From positions 12,559,081 to 12,623,080 of the forward strand of contig OY288262.1 in the NCBI GenBank assembly GCA_958450325.1: DNA of 64,000 bases, given 5' to 3'. The DNA is from Agrostemma githago. Taxonomy: Eukaryota; Streptophyta; Magnoliopsida; Caryophyllales; Caryophyllaceae. Position 1 is the stretch's first letter; the number at the start of each line of letters is the position of its first letter. The notes beneath the pieces are model-generated. The model saw only the letters and a list, made by a program, of their open reading frames with translations. It searched no databases and was not told the DNA's origin. The translations under genes were made by a program, and so were the position numbers. Shown here in pieces: positions 1 through 11,648 of the stretch.

Positions 1-330
1 ACGGGATGAGGCCATCCCGAACGGGATGGGTCTTGTAGGCCTTCCTTAAGAGCTCTTTGGTCCCTCCTTGCCTCTCATGGGTTTCTCGCCGATTCTCGGG
101 ACTCGGGATCGGGTCTCGGAGGCTCGGGATTGGGTCCCAAGGTCTCGGGGTCGATTCCAAGGCATCGAGTCATCGTTCCTTTACTCCGTTGGCTCCAAAA
201 TGTGTATGTATAGAGTTGGAATCGCTCCTACTCTTCCAAATCGGTCTCGGGAACCTGAAACAAACTAAAGGAAGCATAAGAAGCCCATAAATCGCTCCCA
301 AGGAGCGATTCCACAAGGAAATAGGACCAA
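1..330. repeat. unclassified GC-rich sequence with short inverted and direct repeats
   Basis: No gene is recognised here. The stretch has short reiterations built on CGGGAT and GGTCTCGG between about 100 and 160. It also has a perfect 9-bp inverted repeat, AATCGCTCC at 290-298 and GGAGCGATT at 302-310, with a 3-base loop. It may be the edge of an unidentified repeat that continues left of the window. Confidence 0.3.
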
Positions 331-399
331 AATCAAAGTGAAAAAGGCACTACAAACTACACTTATCAAAAGTCATGATCATCTTAGCTGTAAAATATT

Positions 400-2330
400 A
401 CCCTACATAGGTTTGACTTATGATGAAACAATAATGAGCAAAGACTCCAAAATTCACATAAAATCTAATAGATTTCATATACCATAACTACCAAGTATAG
501 ACTTTGGTTAAATGGGTCTTATTGTGAAGACTAGTCTTCAATATAAAGATGATGTGGATTGATATAAGAGTATCTGTGATGCATAGTTGGTAATTAAGGA
601 TTGATCTCATAGTAATGACTATGGAAAAATCCTTTTTACAACATTATGCGTAGGTCTATTAGGATTGATTTAGCATTTTGAATGTCATAACTCATATGAT
701 GAGTATTCGACATATATACGTGAAATACAATTCTTGAAAGAGATGTAATATGATGTGTGTGCGACTCATCGTATGAATTTCACATTATTAAAATTGCTAG
801 GCAAATGTGAATATTCTGATTTGATTGGAGTATGGAGTAATATCTTCGTTCTCAATGTGGTAATTCAAAGATGTTTGTTTTCCTTTGAGACGAAGAAAGA
901 CAGTGTGTACAAGAGGCTAGTGGGAGTGCATTTATCGTTATGATTTGGTATGTAAGTGACATACTTCTCTAACTAAACAACATTTGATTGCTTTAGTCTA
1001 TGAGACTTTGCAATAAATGTGTTTATTATGTGCTTGTGTGACGAGTAGATACTAGTCTGGTGAGTGTCACTAGAAGGCTATCTAAGAATTGTTTCTTTGC
1101 GCTTAAGAAGCAAAAAGGGGAATTATTTAAGAGATGCACATGATGTGATAAGCGAATTGTTATAAACAAGTTAGAACGATTCATATTTCCAAATAGACAA
1201 AGATAACATGAGATTGTAATCTCAGTATATTTTGTTTTGGATGAGAAGTTGTGTGTTGGAACGGTTCCAAAGGACAACATTGTGACTAGTATTATAACTA
1301 AAGTTAGTGTTCTATTGCTTTTGAAGCAAATAGACGTTTGATTACGAATCAAGCACACACTCAACTTTAAAGTTTATGAAGCAATTTGTTGCTTATGAAA
1401 CTAACAGTTTGCCTTAATAGAGAGAAGGTAGATTGATCATATGCTTGTAAATAACTGATACAAATGTTGTATGTCTCGAAACCTCCTCTACATAAAGATC
1501 ATATTTTTATGATTGGTATAAGATGCATGGGCGAGTGGTCTTAGTACTTTTAGAGGTATTTAGTTTAGTGGGAGTTATTTCTATAATTGATATATGTATG
1601 ACATATTGGCATTTGGTTAATGTAACCAAGTTTTGTCCCTAAATAATTTACATTGATGAAATAGATCACTAAGTACGTGACTTAGTCTTGGGACTTTATT
1701 TGGATGATGTAATTATTTTGTCTCTAGTCAGGGTATTGTGTTGAGACAATTGAATACCCTTAAATGACTGGTGTGTGAGTTGGTTGATGACTAAGTTCCT
1801 TGAGTCATATGTATCGAGATACTAAACCAGGCACACGGGTGTATGTTAAGAACATGCATTAGACAGACCTGCCGAAAAGGATTTTACTAAGATTTCGCTT
1901 GGTGTCAGTAAAGTTCTTTGAAAGTGATGAAGTTGTACGATCTTTAGACCTGAGTCTTTGACTATTCTGTACATGTGATGTGTATGCCTTGATTCCATTC
2001 CTCGTCAGCTGTAAATGAGGGCTATGGATGGTTATTGGGCGTGCATGGATCATGTGATAGGATGTGGTTAGACAAGAGGGGATTTGCTCTTCCTTTATTG
2101 AAGCGAAGTTATTGTTTATCGGCCACTCGAAGAGTGTGACTTGTGCAAATGCGTTGCAGCGCTCAGATAGGATGATTGTCATCTATCTGCTCTTTTAACA
2201 AGTCAACTCAGAGATTCGAGTAAAAGATTGAGACATGTGAGGATGACACTTCTTCTTACCTCATTCTCAATTAGAGACAATAGTAGCAAATAGACTTAAC
2301 GTCGTTCTTGAGAGGACATGTACAAGTGGG
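400..2330 (+). pseudogene. decayed Ty1/copia pol remnant (RT and RNase H region)
   Basis: No long frame survives, but faint plus-strand copia signatures occur in the expected order. Around 1693-1720 the bases read LYLDDVIIL, matching the copia RT block LYVDD. Near 1865-1910 a stretch resembles the KILKRF block downstream of RT. Near 2090-2165 a stretch resembles the TEAEY region of copia RNase H. At 2320-2334 the string AAGTGGGAGA looks like a copia polypurine tract. Bases 400-1600 show no recognisable motif and may be more of the same element or unrelated old sequence. Many stops and frameshifts make it non-functional. This was read by eye, and a profile search is needed to confirm it. Confidence 0.35.
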
Positions 2331-2335
2331 AGACT

Positions 2336-3060
2336 GAAGGAGTTATGTCCACTGTCTTACAGATTAACCCGCTGAAGTCTATGTATCCGATATGCCTTGC
2401 TAGAGGTCGATGTCGGATTGATATGTAAATAGATTACGTGTCTGGTAGTCTTAAGTGAGCCCAATGGGTTACACACAATGTGTACGAGATATTATTAATA
2501 TATATAGCGATATATTAAATATATCGGGTCAGTAGTAATACGGACCCAGCTGCGTTGTCAGGTTATGGTAATTAGAGTTATACTAATAATCTAATTATGG
2601 TAATTAGAGTTATGGAAGTAACCTAATTCTACCTTCTCATCTCCTATACAAGGAGGTTCATATGATGAACCAAGATATGGAATAAAGAGTATTGACTCAT
2701 GATATATTCGTCTTATAAAGAGTTTTAAGAGATATATAGAGAGAAGTTGTGAGACGGTCTCACGTACATTTTTACTAGCATATACGTCGCAGTTCCGTAC
2801 CCGTGTGGATACCAAAGGAGGCATCACGTTTGGGGTGCTTTATTCTGTCCGTGGAGATTATTTACTCTGTCGGTGAAGATTATATATATTTCTGGGTTTG
2901 TTATACTTCTTATTAATACGTTGTTCCGCTGCAAATAAGGTATAATTGTTATCCCTCTACTTTTGTCTTTTCGGTTAATACTCGTAACAAGTCCTTGGGT
3001 TTAAGGATTGTAACCCTACACGATTACCAAACCTGAGTATGTTGTTGCGAGAATTAGGAA
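2336..3060 (+). mobile_element. possible copia 3' LTR, decayed
   Basis: The stretch follows the polypurine-like AAGTGGGAGA, begins TGAAGG and contains an AT-rich TATA-like segment near 2500. An end near 2940 (CCGCTGCA) is possible, but I could not fix the right border and no second LTR was found. A direct repeat of GGTAATTAGAGTTATG occurs near 2566 and 2598. Confidence 0.25.
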
Positions 3061-3307
3061 AGACGTGAAACTTAGGATTAAGGCTATGATGCCAGGTCAT
3101 TCTTTGGGCCGGTAGGATTGAGTAGTTGATTGTTTTAGTGATATCGGTCAGTTGAGTTTGTAAGGAAGAAGCTTTATGATGTCCTTGTTACGATACTATT
3201 GATTTGTACCCTGTAAATCTTTTTTTTTTATATATTGAATCACATTTTATCAAAAAAAAATGATTATATTGTTACGAAGCTAATAATACTTATACTGCGT
3301 AGTTGTT
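3061..3307. other. AT-rich sequence without recognisable feature
   Basis: Nothing coding or structured is supported. Short T and A homopolymers occur near 3220 and 3252. The Tat fragment that follows joins abruptly at about 3308 without a visible target duplication. Confidence 0.4.
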
Positions 3308-4917
3308 CACCTTCTCCGAGTCCGACCTTCCACCGTTTGGGCTACCCATAACTTGGCCATATACATCACGGTGTTCTGCCGGGGCAAATATCTCCCCATG
3401 ACCCTAATTGATGACGGGTCCGCTGTAAAGATCCTTCCTTTAAGGACTCCTAAGGCCCTCGGCATTACCGAGGCTGATTACCTTCCGACCGCACAAACTA
3501 TTCAGGCTTTCGACGGAAGCCCAAAATCAGTCGCTGGGGTCGTTAAGCTAACGATCATAACAGGCCCAATCGAGAAAGAGCTAGAATTCCAGGTGATCGA
3601 TGTCACCTCATCTTTCAAAATGCTACTTGGAAGGCCCTGGATCCACGCGGTCAAAGCTGTATCCTCCACTCTCCACAGGAAGGTCAAGTTACCTTTACAA
3701 GACGGGTCATCACTCTTGAAGCTACCCCCATAGCTGTGTCGAGCTGCAACGCGGCAGGCCTAACCAACCCGCGAGGTTTCAATTTCGTGGGAATGCTCGG
3801 GGAAGAATATCTTTTTCAGCCCTATTTCACTACTAGCATCAACACGATGCTGCAAAACTTGGGCTACCTGCCGGGGGCTACTTCGAGGCCCGATCTCCCG
3901 GCTGTCAAGATCGTCGAGGTCCTGAATGACGGAGAGTCTCGGTTCGGTTTAGGTTACACCATGACCCAGGGAGATATGAACCCAACAAACATAATCAAGT
4001 TTGTCACTCCGGTGTTCGGAGCCATTGAAATGGGCCTTTATCAGCCCACTACCTCGTATCCCGAGACCAAATTGGCTCGGGAATGCAATTTCATTCCGGA
4101 TGATATCTTTGCTCTCATCCAGGCCGAATCGAAGGAAGATTCAAACCCTACCGAGCCCATGCTAGGGCTTCTGTTCGGGGAGGATAAGATCATTCCGACC
4201 CCCAAGGAAGAGCTGGTAAGCCTAATCCTTCGCAGGAACGAGTTCGATCCAACCAAGCTGATCTCTGAAGTTGGTGCTAATACCGGAAAAAGGGCTTGGA
4301 GAAAGGCGATCAAGTGGACCGACAACGAGGGACGAATTTACAAGCTCACTACTGGTGAAGGGGATATGCGGGACGCTGAGTCCAAGTCTGAGTCAGAGTC
4401 AGAGTCTGAGTCTAAGTCCAAGTATAGAGGGTCCAGTACTAGAATCGAGTCTGTAACCCCCCTTCCTTTAGTCACACCTATGGGAGTCTCGGAGTCTGTC
4501 CTGAGAGCACTCCCCATCCCGCCTCTGACCAACGATGAGATGGCCGCTCTCTTTGAGCTATTTTCAAAATTCACTATCAATAATAACGATAATCGTTCTG
4601 CTTACGACTTGTCTTATTTTCAAAACATTTTCAAAAATCTTACTTGCAATGACATTGAGAAACCCGACGAACAGGTGCCACTACCTCCGCATCTAATCGA
4701 GTAACTCGAACAAAGGGAATCCCGAGATCCGGTAATTGAGGAAACCGATTCCATGAATGTAGGAACCCCTTTAGAGCATCGGATGCTTAAGTTAGGTTTA
4801 TCCCTAGGTCCCGAAGAGAAGCAACAATTCACGGACCTCATCCATGAATTTAAAGACGTCTTCGCATGGTCCTATAAGGACATGTCGGGAATAGACCGGG
4901 ATATAGCCAAACACCGT
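3308..4917 (+). pseudogene. orphan Tat internal fragment: protease and protease-RT linker
   Basis: This 1.6-kb block is nearly identical to element A from about 13285 onward, without LTRs. It holds the aspartic protease with the LIDDGSAV active-site motif near 3400-3425, the linker, an SE-rich acidic repeat (4378-4420) and the start of the RT region (FKDVFAWSYKDM near 4850-4885). One G is lost near 3705 relative to element A, shifting the frame. A CAA-to-TAA change gives a stop at 4702-4704. It ends abruptly at about 4917 inside the HRI motif. It keeps about 450 bp that element A has lost, so it comes from a sister copy and not from A itself. Confidence 0.75.
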
Positions 4918-6250
4918 ATTATAGATGAGTTTAAATTTTTCAACCTTGTCGATTGGTATCTTGAGAATTGTTTTCAAAATTAGAGATATGGATTTTGTTC
5001 TTGTGAAAGATAATTTCGACAAATTATAACTAGTGCTAATGTATAGTATGGACTGTATAATTAGAGTCATGGAGATGACTACTATAAGTACCAAAATCAA
5101 TTGTTTCAATAAAGGGAGTCGTTCCCATTAAGCGTGAAAATGTTAAAGATGATCCGATTAATCCATAGTCATACGATGAGTGATTATATTGATTATCAGG
5201 AAATTTTGGATGCTTCTTTCTGAAAGATTAGGATTTGTAATCATTTCAATTAGTCATAAGTTTAGGTCACTTTAATATGAATAAAACAGGTGACTTAATA
5301 AGGTTTCTCACCTTTTAGAATGAAATGTTAAAACACGATTGAACATTGTATCAAAAAGGCAAATAATAATAATGTTCTATGAGTTCATTAAGAAAATTGT
5401 TTGAGATAATGATTAATGAATCTTAGACGTTGGTTAAAGTAAGGGAGGACAATGGTTGTCATACCCAAACTTGTTGCCAAATTTAGATTAGGTACAATTT
5501 TATTAGTCATTAATGTAATGGCAAATGTAAGACATTGGTAGATAGTTTCTAGAACTGTCTAGAAAATCTGCAAATCAATTATTGAAGTATGATTTCTGGT
5601 GTGTATGTTACTAGAGTAATTGTTACTTGCGTTCTATTGTTTTGGTATAAGATATCAAATGTAACTATTACATTGTGGATGTGATGGCTCAAAGAGGGTG
5701 GAATAATGGTATATAAGTGATGTGTTTTATTATTGAAATGGACAAACGTCATTGTTTCATATATAAAAGGAAAGTCACTTAATTTTAGCATAAATCTTAA
5801 TACTGGGATTGAATAATTGTTATTCTTGTACTAGTCATAAGCAAGGACATTGAATCTGTTTCATGTATGGGCATGAAAAGTTTTGATAAAAGTAGAACAA
5901 TTGTTGCTCTATACCTTGCAATAATATGAGGTACAATAAGGCTAACATGATTGTTGAGCTCTACATTCCTAGTAATGAATGCATTTATTTGTAACATAAG
6001 AACCAAAAGATTCCGTCCCTTGACACGAGTTTTACCTATTATGGCATTGTCCTCAAACCATGAGATAAGAAACATAAGAATAAATTTTATAATGATGAAG
6101 TTATAAACCTTATTGATAAGGATCAACTGAGGTGAACGGATCTTGTTTAGATGGTTAAATGACATTAGAAGTGACTCCTATTAATTGTAGTGGGAGAGTA
6201 CTTGACTTGTTAGATCACACATATAAAGATACGTGTTGGTTTAACTAGTG
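4918..6250. other. AT-rich decayed sequence, possibly copia-derived
   Basis: No long open frame and no definite motif. Because copia integrase follows on the plus strand at about 6255, this may be decayed gag and protease of that copy. That is inference from position only. Confidence 0.3.
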
Positions 6251-6254
6251 ATGT

Positions 6255-6535
6255 TGCAAAATGGGTAACATGTATGATTTTGTTCATTTGATGAAATTTG
6301 AAACTGAATGCTTTGAATTGTTCAAGGAAATTCAGATGAAAATTCAAGATCAACTTGATAAGTTGGTACGAGTCGTTCGATATGATTAAAACAGGGAGGA
6401 ATTGAACTAAAAGATTGTGATCATCTTAGAAGTAGTGAAATGTGTTTCAAATTACATCGAACCGTATTTGATATGACTTGGTCTATAATGAGTCATATGC
6501 AGATTTTATTGACGCTTTAGAAGCTTATGCACTAT
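6255..6535 (+). pseudogene. decayed Ty1/copia integrase remnant
   Basis: Plus-strand translation from about 6268 reads YDFVHLMKFETECFELFKEI, then a segment ending VRVVRYD. This matches the copia integrase core around the block that leads to RSDRGGEF. A frameshift or stop follows at the GGE position. Further on, RTVFDMTWSIMSH (about 6459-6500) matches the copia NRTLLDMVRSMMS block. It is broken by stops and ends near 6535, where the Tat LTR fragment begins. Because integrase precedes RT in copia, this is a different copy from the RT remnant at 400-2330, or the two were rearranged. Confidence 0.55.
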
Positions 6536-6574
6536 AAAAGTCTTTGTACAAATGTTGATAAGATTGTCCATGTA

Positions 6575-7929
6575 AGTCGAAGAATAGACATCGTACTAAT
6601 CCTTTCGGATTACGTGATGTTCGATTTGGCATCAACAGGTTTCGTACTAGCCTTAAAAAAAACGGGATCGAGTACATTTAACGACAAATATCCACGATCG
6701 CATTACGCCCTTGAGTGTTTAGGGCGACGCTTCTCGAAAGGGTGCCACCTCTGTTACGACTCGTAAAGGGATTAAAAGGATCTTTAAACGGGATTTGCCT
6801 TTAAGTATACTCAATGCGAGATTTGTATTAATTACATAGTTAAATGCGAGTTTAATGATGACGATTACTAGAATACTAGACGAGACTAATAATGCGATAA
6901 TAAAAAAAACATTCTTTTTAAGGTTGATGCGCTTCAACAATCAAATATTCGGGGTAATAGGATAAGCGACCGGCAACATCGGGTGCGGTACCCACATATT
7001 CGTGTTTCCTTATCCCATCATCCCTTGTATACGACACGAATAGGCGAATATTTTATAGCGTTATGACGAATACGACTCTATTGACGAAAACAAAAAAAAT
7101 GAAAAAAGACGGAAAAAGGAAGAGAAAAACGGAATGAAGAAGAAAAGAGAGAAAAACGAGAAAGCGGAGTTTGATGATACCCTCAACCTACATGCTTAAT
7201 TCGGCCTCGGTAATGGACTCGTAGTAACGACGTTTGCGCGGGAGTATCAAGAATGTAGGAAAAGTTATGGTGTTTGTGTTTATGGGACCGGTTTTCTCGG
7301 ATTTGTAGAGGATGCCTAGAGGGGAGATCGGGGTTGTATATAGTGTATAATTTGCTTGAGGTTGCTGAAAAAATATGTTGTAAATTGTATATATGAAAAA
7401 TTGTGTTGAATGAAGGTGCAAAGGGGGTGTATTTAAAGGAAAGGCCGAACCCCCCGACCTAGGGTCACTCGATCGAGTGCCCCTGCTGGACTCGATCGAG
7501 TGGACCAATAAACGGAAACAACGGGCTTTTTGAAGGCCCACTCGATCGAGTGGGCTGACAATTGATCGAGTGGGTCGGATTAGTCAAGATATTTTGAGTT
7601 TTTGACTTTGAGTTGAACTCTTAAAGCGTGCATGGCTGTTTTCTTGTCTTGGAAACGACTTTGACCGGGGTTTGACCCGATCGCTAAAAGATGGTTTTAT
7701 TTCCGGTATCGGTTTTGGCTCGAATTAGTTTTATTTGACTAGAAACGACCCACTGAGCCTTAATTTGAGGTCGGTTCAGTGAGATTTGTACTCCGCTAAA
7801 AGCTCAGCCAGATACTATTGATTCCGAGTCCAAATTCGGGCGCATTAAGTCACGTTTGCGTCCAATCATCATCGGGTGTTTTGTTGGAAACCGCTATAGA
7901 CACTAGCAGGCAAAATGCGGGTGTCTACA
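6575..7929 (-). mobile_element. truncated Tat LTR (beta type), minus strand
   Basis: The right end at 7929 is the LTR start: the minus strand begins TGTAGACACCCGCATTTTG, as in element B. The sequence then follows the beta LTR through the palindrome array (7464-7577), the TATA-like site (about 7425-7440), the conserved block around GTTGAGGGTGT (near 7185) and the GCGTAACGC..GTACTCAAGGGCG block, and stops at about 6575. Its U5 end and any internal region are missing, so it is a truncated or solo LTR. It is clearly more diverged than the LTRs of B and C. Confidence 0.75.
7464..7577. repeat. palindrome array CTCGATCGAG in truncated LTR
   Basis: Three exact or near-exact copies of CACTCGATCGAGTG plus a degenerate fourth (TTGATCGAGTG) lie just upstream, in LTR sense, of the TATA-like site. 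This is the same arrangement as in the LTRs of elements B and C. Confidence 0.8.
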
Positions 7930-8095
7930 CGAATACATGTCTAAACATGCACTATATCTTACTATTGATGTTCATGTGTATATACTTCAGTTTGATTTTA
8001 ATTTTACATTATTTTTAATATTGTAAATTGTATAGGTTACTGTACTAGAGATTGAACAATCGTATAAGATTATCTATGTAATTCTTTTATTTAAA
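7930..8095. other. AT-rich spacer without recognisable feature
   Basis: AT-rich sequence between the truncated LTR and the Helitron-like hairpin. It could be the body of a Helitron whose 5' end is not identified. Confidence 0.3.
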
Positions 8096-8127
8096 ACTCG
8101 TGCAATGTTGCACGGGTATTAACCTAG
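8096..8127 (+). mobile_element. probable Helitron 3' terminus
   Basis: A hairpin with a perfect 7-bp core (CGTGCAA at 8099-8105, TTGCACG at 8108-8114), extendable with one wobble pair to 8096-8117, is followed after 6 bases by CTAG at 8124-8127 and then T. Helitrons end in a short GC-rich hairpin, about 10 bases, then CTRR before a host T. The matching TC 5' end was not identified. Confidence 0.45.
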
Positions 8128-8257
8128 TATTAGATATTCTATTCACTCAAAAATAGTGTAAAAAAACGTAAATTAATCGTAATGACATTGAGACAGAGTT
8201 TTAAATATTTGAATGTAATATCTATTTCAAGACCTCAAAATATTAGGAAGTGCATAA
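8128..8257. other. AT-rich flank of the Mutator-like element
   Basis: No feature seen. This is the pre-insertion sequence on the left of the nested complex and ends in the 9-bp target duplication. Confidence 0.4.
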
Positions 8258-8266
8258 TAATATTAA
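8258..8266. repeat. 9-bp TSD of Mutator-like element, left copy
   Basis: TAATATTAA here is repeated exactly at 38623-38631, directly outside the two ends of the inverted terminal repeats. A 9-bp duplication is the hallmark of Mutator-like transposition. Confidence 0.75.
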
Positions 8267-8457
8267 GAGTAATTTGCGAAACACTACCTATTATTTAGGT
8301 CGTTTTGCGAAAAACTACCTAACGTTTTAAATTTTGTCAAACACTACCTAAAGTTTTGATTTTTTTTGTGAAGCACTACCAAAAACATTATTTAGCATGA
8401 TAAGTTTGAAAATAAACGATTTTAAGTACCGATATCATAGCCTTGAAGTTTATTTAC
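8267..8457 (+). mobile_element. non-autonomous Mutator-like element, left part with TIR
   Basis: The left terminal inverted repeat starts GAGTAATTTGCGAAACACTA and matches the reverse complement of 38525-38622 for roughly 100 bp with scattered mismatches. The TIR itself contains repeated ACTACCTAA units. No transposase is present. With the Tat nest removed, the element is about 560 bp. Element A interrupts it after the TTTAC at 8453-8457. Confidence 0.7.
8453..8457. repeat. TSD of element A, left copy (TTTAC)
   Basis: TTTAC precedes the 5' LTR of element A and recurs at 38249-38253 directly after its 3' LTR. Confidence 0.85.
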
Positions 8458-9056
8458 TGTAGACACCCACATTTGGTTGCCAGGTGTCTATAGCAGTTTC
8501 CGACAAACACCTGATGATGATCGGACGCAAACATGCTTTAATGTACTCGAATATGGGCTCAGAATCATTGGCATTTGGCTTGAGCTTTTTACGGAGTAGA
8601 TATCTCACAAAACCAACCTCAAATTCAGGCCCTGTGGGTCGTTTCGAGTAAAATAAGACTAATTTGGATCGAATCCGACACCAGGGGCGAAACTGTCTTT
8701 TAGCGACAGAGTCAAAACCCGGTCGAAGATATTTTCGAGACATGCAAGTCAGCCGTGTCACCCCATGAGTTCGGTTTGAGCTCAGACACAACAAAAATCA
8801 GCTCCAAAAAATATTAAACAATTTCTTTAAGGATAGAATTCGATCTCAAGTAGGAATTCTATCCGAATATCCGATCAAACACTTGACCGAGCACAACATA
8901 CTCGGCCGAGCACCCTCATTCCAGCCGAGATTCGTTTCTTCCCCACCAAGAAACGGAATTCTCGTTCCTTTCAACTTCTTACATTTCCTGTCATAATCGC
9001 TATTTCTTATCACCCAAGCAAGAGTACCTATTCTAGCTTCAATTGAGGACCTCCCC

Positions 9057-9064
9057 CATAAATA
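9057..9064 (+). promoter_or_regulatory. decayed TATA box of A 5' LTR
   Basis: CATAAATA here corresponds to TATAAATA at 36624-36631 in the 3' LTR, so the first T has changed to C. It lies downstream of the CTCGGCCGAG motifs. Confidence 0.6.
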
Positions 9065-9824
9065 GGATCCTCTCACAACACATGAGAAGACATCTACGAT
9101 TCACAAGACACACACATTCATTAACCTCGAGACTCATACACTTAGCATCGAAAAAGCGATAGTATATCCCGAGACCCACGAAAACCGGCCGCCTAGACCC
9201 GACACCCTACACGTCCTATACCACCATAACTCGCCTACATTACCTCGACGCTCCCGTGTCTAAGCCACATTCCGACGAGCCCCGTTCCGAGTTAACAAAG
9301 CATGTAGGTTGAGGGTGTAAAATCAAGCCCGACTTCTCCTTTCTCTCTTCCCTACTCTCATCTTTTCCTCGTCTTTTTCTCGTCTTGTCGTCATCGGTCG
9401 TCTTTTTTATGGGTCTTCGTCACGTTTTCTTAATATCGATACTACAAACTATTTTTATATAAAACAAACGTTCTTAAAAATACGATATCGATTCTCTAGT
9501 CGAATATCGTATCAAAAGAACAACATTAATCTCGTTGATGCTAGAAAATCGTTACATGGTTTTTTTCAAACAAATTACGACGATTTTAAACGCAGAGAGA
9601 GTCAAACATCGTTTTTTAGCTTAATTTTACAAAACGATTTTCAAAACTTTTTTCTTTTTTTATCTTTTCAAAAAAATCATTCCGAGTATTCGATATCGAT
9701 TTCATAATCGAATATCGAATATAACGAATATCGCAAAATTAAATCGAGTATAAATCTTGCAATATTTGTACACGATTTAATAAAGATATAAATTTTCCGA
9801 AAAACAATTTCGAAAACAGCCCGG

Positions 9825-9882
9825 GACGCGACTCGCGTGCATCCCGGGCGAGTCGCGCTCTCCCCGAGCGAGTCGCGCGACC
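9825..9882. repeat. GCGAGTCGC motif array in A 5' LTR
   Basis: GCGACTCGCGTGC, GGGCGAGTCGCGC and GAGCGAGTCGCGC occur within about 55 bp, interleaved with a repeated CCGGGA-type string. They are inverted and direct copies of one short motif. The array lies at an LTR position comparable to the downstream CTCGATCGAG array of elements B and C. Confidence 0.7.
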
Positions 9883-10569
9883 TCCTAAAAACGCGACGTA
9901 AATCAATTTCGTTCTAATTTTTTTCGAACATCGTTCCTTTAACGAAACAGCGGGTTTTCTCGGCATATTCTATTTTTCTTGACCTCGGTCAACATGTGTT
10001 TAATCCATCACGTGTAGTAAACTTTTCAGAATCATGCATATCATCGTCTTTATATCTTTTATTCAATCGTTACTAACACGTTTGTTCATTTTTTTATCGA
10101 TTTCCTCTCATTATTTGTTTTATTATACTAAAACAAATCTCACATGCTAAAATACAACTTCGACGTTAATATTTAATTGCATTAAATCGACTTAGCAACC
10201 CATTCAATTTTTCGCATGTTTAGGGAAAAAAATGTTTGCATATCATTCATCGTATTACTAACGCGCGTATTTCAAAATCAAACCATATCTTAGTAGAGGC
10301 GCTAATGTGCGGGCGGGGTTGGGTGTTCTTTGCGATATCAAATGCAAAGGGACGAACCCAATAAACTCTGAAATCGGAATAAGCCGTATTTTGTACACGG
10401 CCCACTACGACATAGAGTGGGTTCGAACGGGCCCGAACTCCCACAAAGTTTGGTGGCGACTCCACTTCGATTTAAATTTCAATTCGATCCATTCTCATAC
10501 GGAGATTCATTCGCCTCCCCAAACCCGCGCGTGCCCGCTTCGGGGTGGACCTATACCATGTCCACAATT

Positions 10570-10588
10570 TGGCGACTCCGCTGGGGAT
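10570..10588 (+). promoter_or_regulatory. primer binding site, tRNA-Arg type (element A)
   Basis: TGGCGACTCCGCTGGGGAT is the exact complement of the 3' end of plant tRNA-Arg(ACG), including its CCA. It starts three bases after the LTR end, as expected for minus-strand priming. The same 19 bases occur in B, C and D. Confidence 0.92.
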
Positions 10589-11648
10589 TAACTGATGCGT
10601 GACTTACCATCGCCATCCTCAGGGTGAGACTCGAATAGAAATCGTTTGACTAGTACAATACGCGTGTTAGTTTTACGGTTCATGCATAACCCCATATTTT
10701 CCCGGGTCGGTACTGGTGACCGACGTCCCACTATACTATTGATGTAGTCCAAATTGGATATGTCAAAGGTGTCCATAGTCGATTCGTATGGGTTTTACAG
10801 CATGTTCTAAGCTCAACTCGACTTAGGAAGTCCGCCCCGATTTTCGGATGGGCTATGTACACTGCTATAGGCCCTTTTAGACTGGCCGAGACTTAGCTCA
10901 AGAGCATACATGGTGTCGTTATACTGCTTCCATGACTACATGCTACTTGATCTACATGACATCTTTTTCCAAAACCGTCATTTTCAAAAATTTGCATCCT
11001 TTTCAAAATATTGAATTTCAAAACCCGGGACATATACCGAATTTAGGGATTATGATTTACTCAAAATAGCCTTTTTCTAGCCGGTATTTTGCCCATTTCA
11101 AAACTCGAAAATATTCTCGAACTTCCAAAACCGACACTCGGCTCGCCTTACCTTTTTTTCGAAAAAGGGTCGGGTTCCTCTCCTGAACTTTTCAGGCTTT
11201 CAAAAATACAATTTCAAAAACTTTCTTTTCTTAGGACTTCCCGTATTTAGCAGTGTTGGGTCGTGTCATAAGTCACCAATGTCTCTAGCGTCGAAACTCC
11301 GTCTCTCTTATATCACGGATTTCTTCCTTATCCCAGTCCGCCTTACGTAGCTAAGGCAAGGCCCACCTACGTAGGACATACTCCTATAAAGGAGGGCCCG
11401 TTTACACAATCGAGTCCAAAGTCTGGGGAATGTCTCACGTGGATCTCCTTTCAAGTAGGACCCGGCCCACACAGCTGGATCCTAAAAGGGGCCCACCTTT
11501 CACAAGTCACCCGTCTAGGTGTCCTTTCCCGAGTCATTTCCTTCGTAGTCTTCTTTTCCCTTGCTCGGGATGTACTTTTGTTCTAGGATTTGGGTTTACT
11601 TGCTGATTACGCGGTGTTCTTACAGACAGGTCGCCCTTCACCCGAACC
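10589..11648 (+). other. 5' leader of element A
   Basis: About 1.06 kb of untranslated sequence between PBS and gag. It contains repeated TTTTCAAAA-type strings (10970-11230). Just before gag there is an acceptor-like TTCTTACAG at 11620-11628 that is conserved in B and C. No gene is supported. Confidence 0.7.

Larger units (their letters stand above)
8458..10566 (+). repeat. 5' LTR of element A
   Basis: It begins TGTAGACACCCACATTTG and ends CCATGTCCACA, immediately before the PBS. At 2109 bp it is shorter than the 2243-bp 3' LTR, mainly because about 120 bp is deleted near 10328-10335, where GGGTGTTCTTTG joins CGATATCAAATG. Upstream palindromic motifs (CTCGGCCGAG type, 8879-8916) and downstream GCGAGTCGC motifs (9825-9880) are present. 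Confidence 0.92.

Noticed and set aside
57..290. Short open frames at the left edge
   Set aside because: Both overlapping frames are low-complexity products of GGTCTCGG and CGGGAT reiterations, with no support as a gene.
1026..1364. Minus-strand open frame in the copia-like region
   Set aside because: The faint copia motifs are all on the plus strand, and the frame has no recognisable domain.
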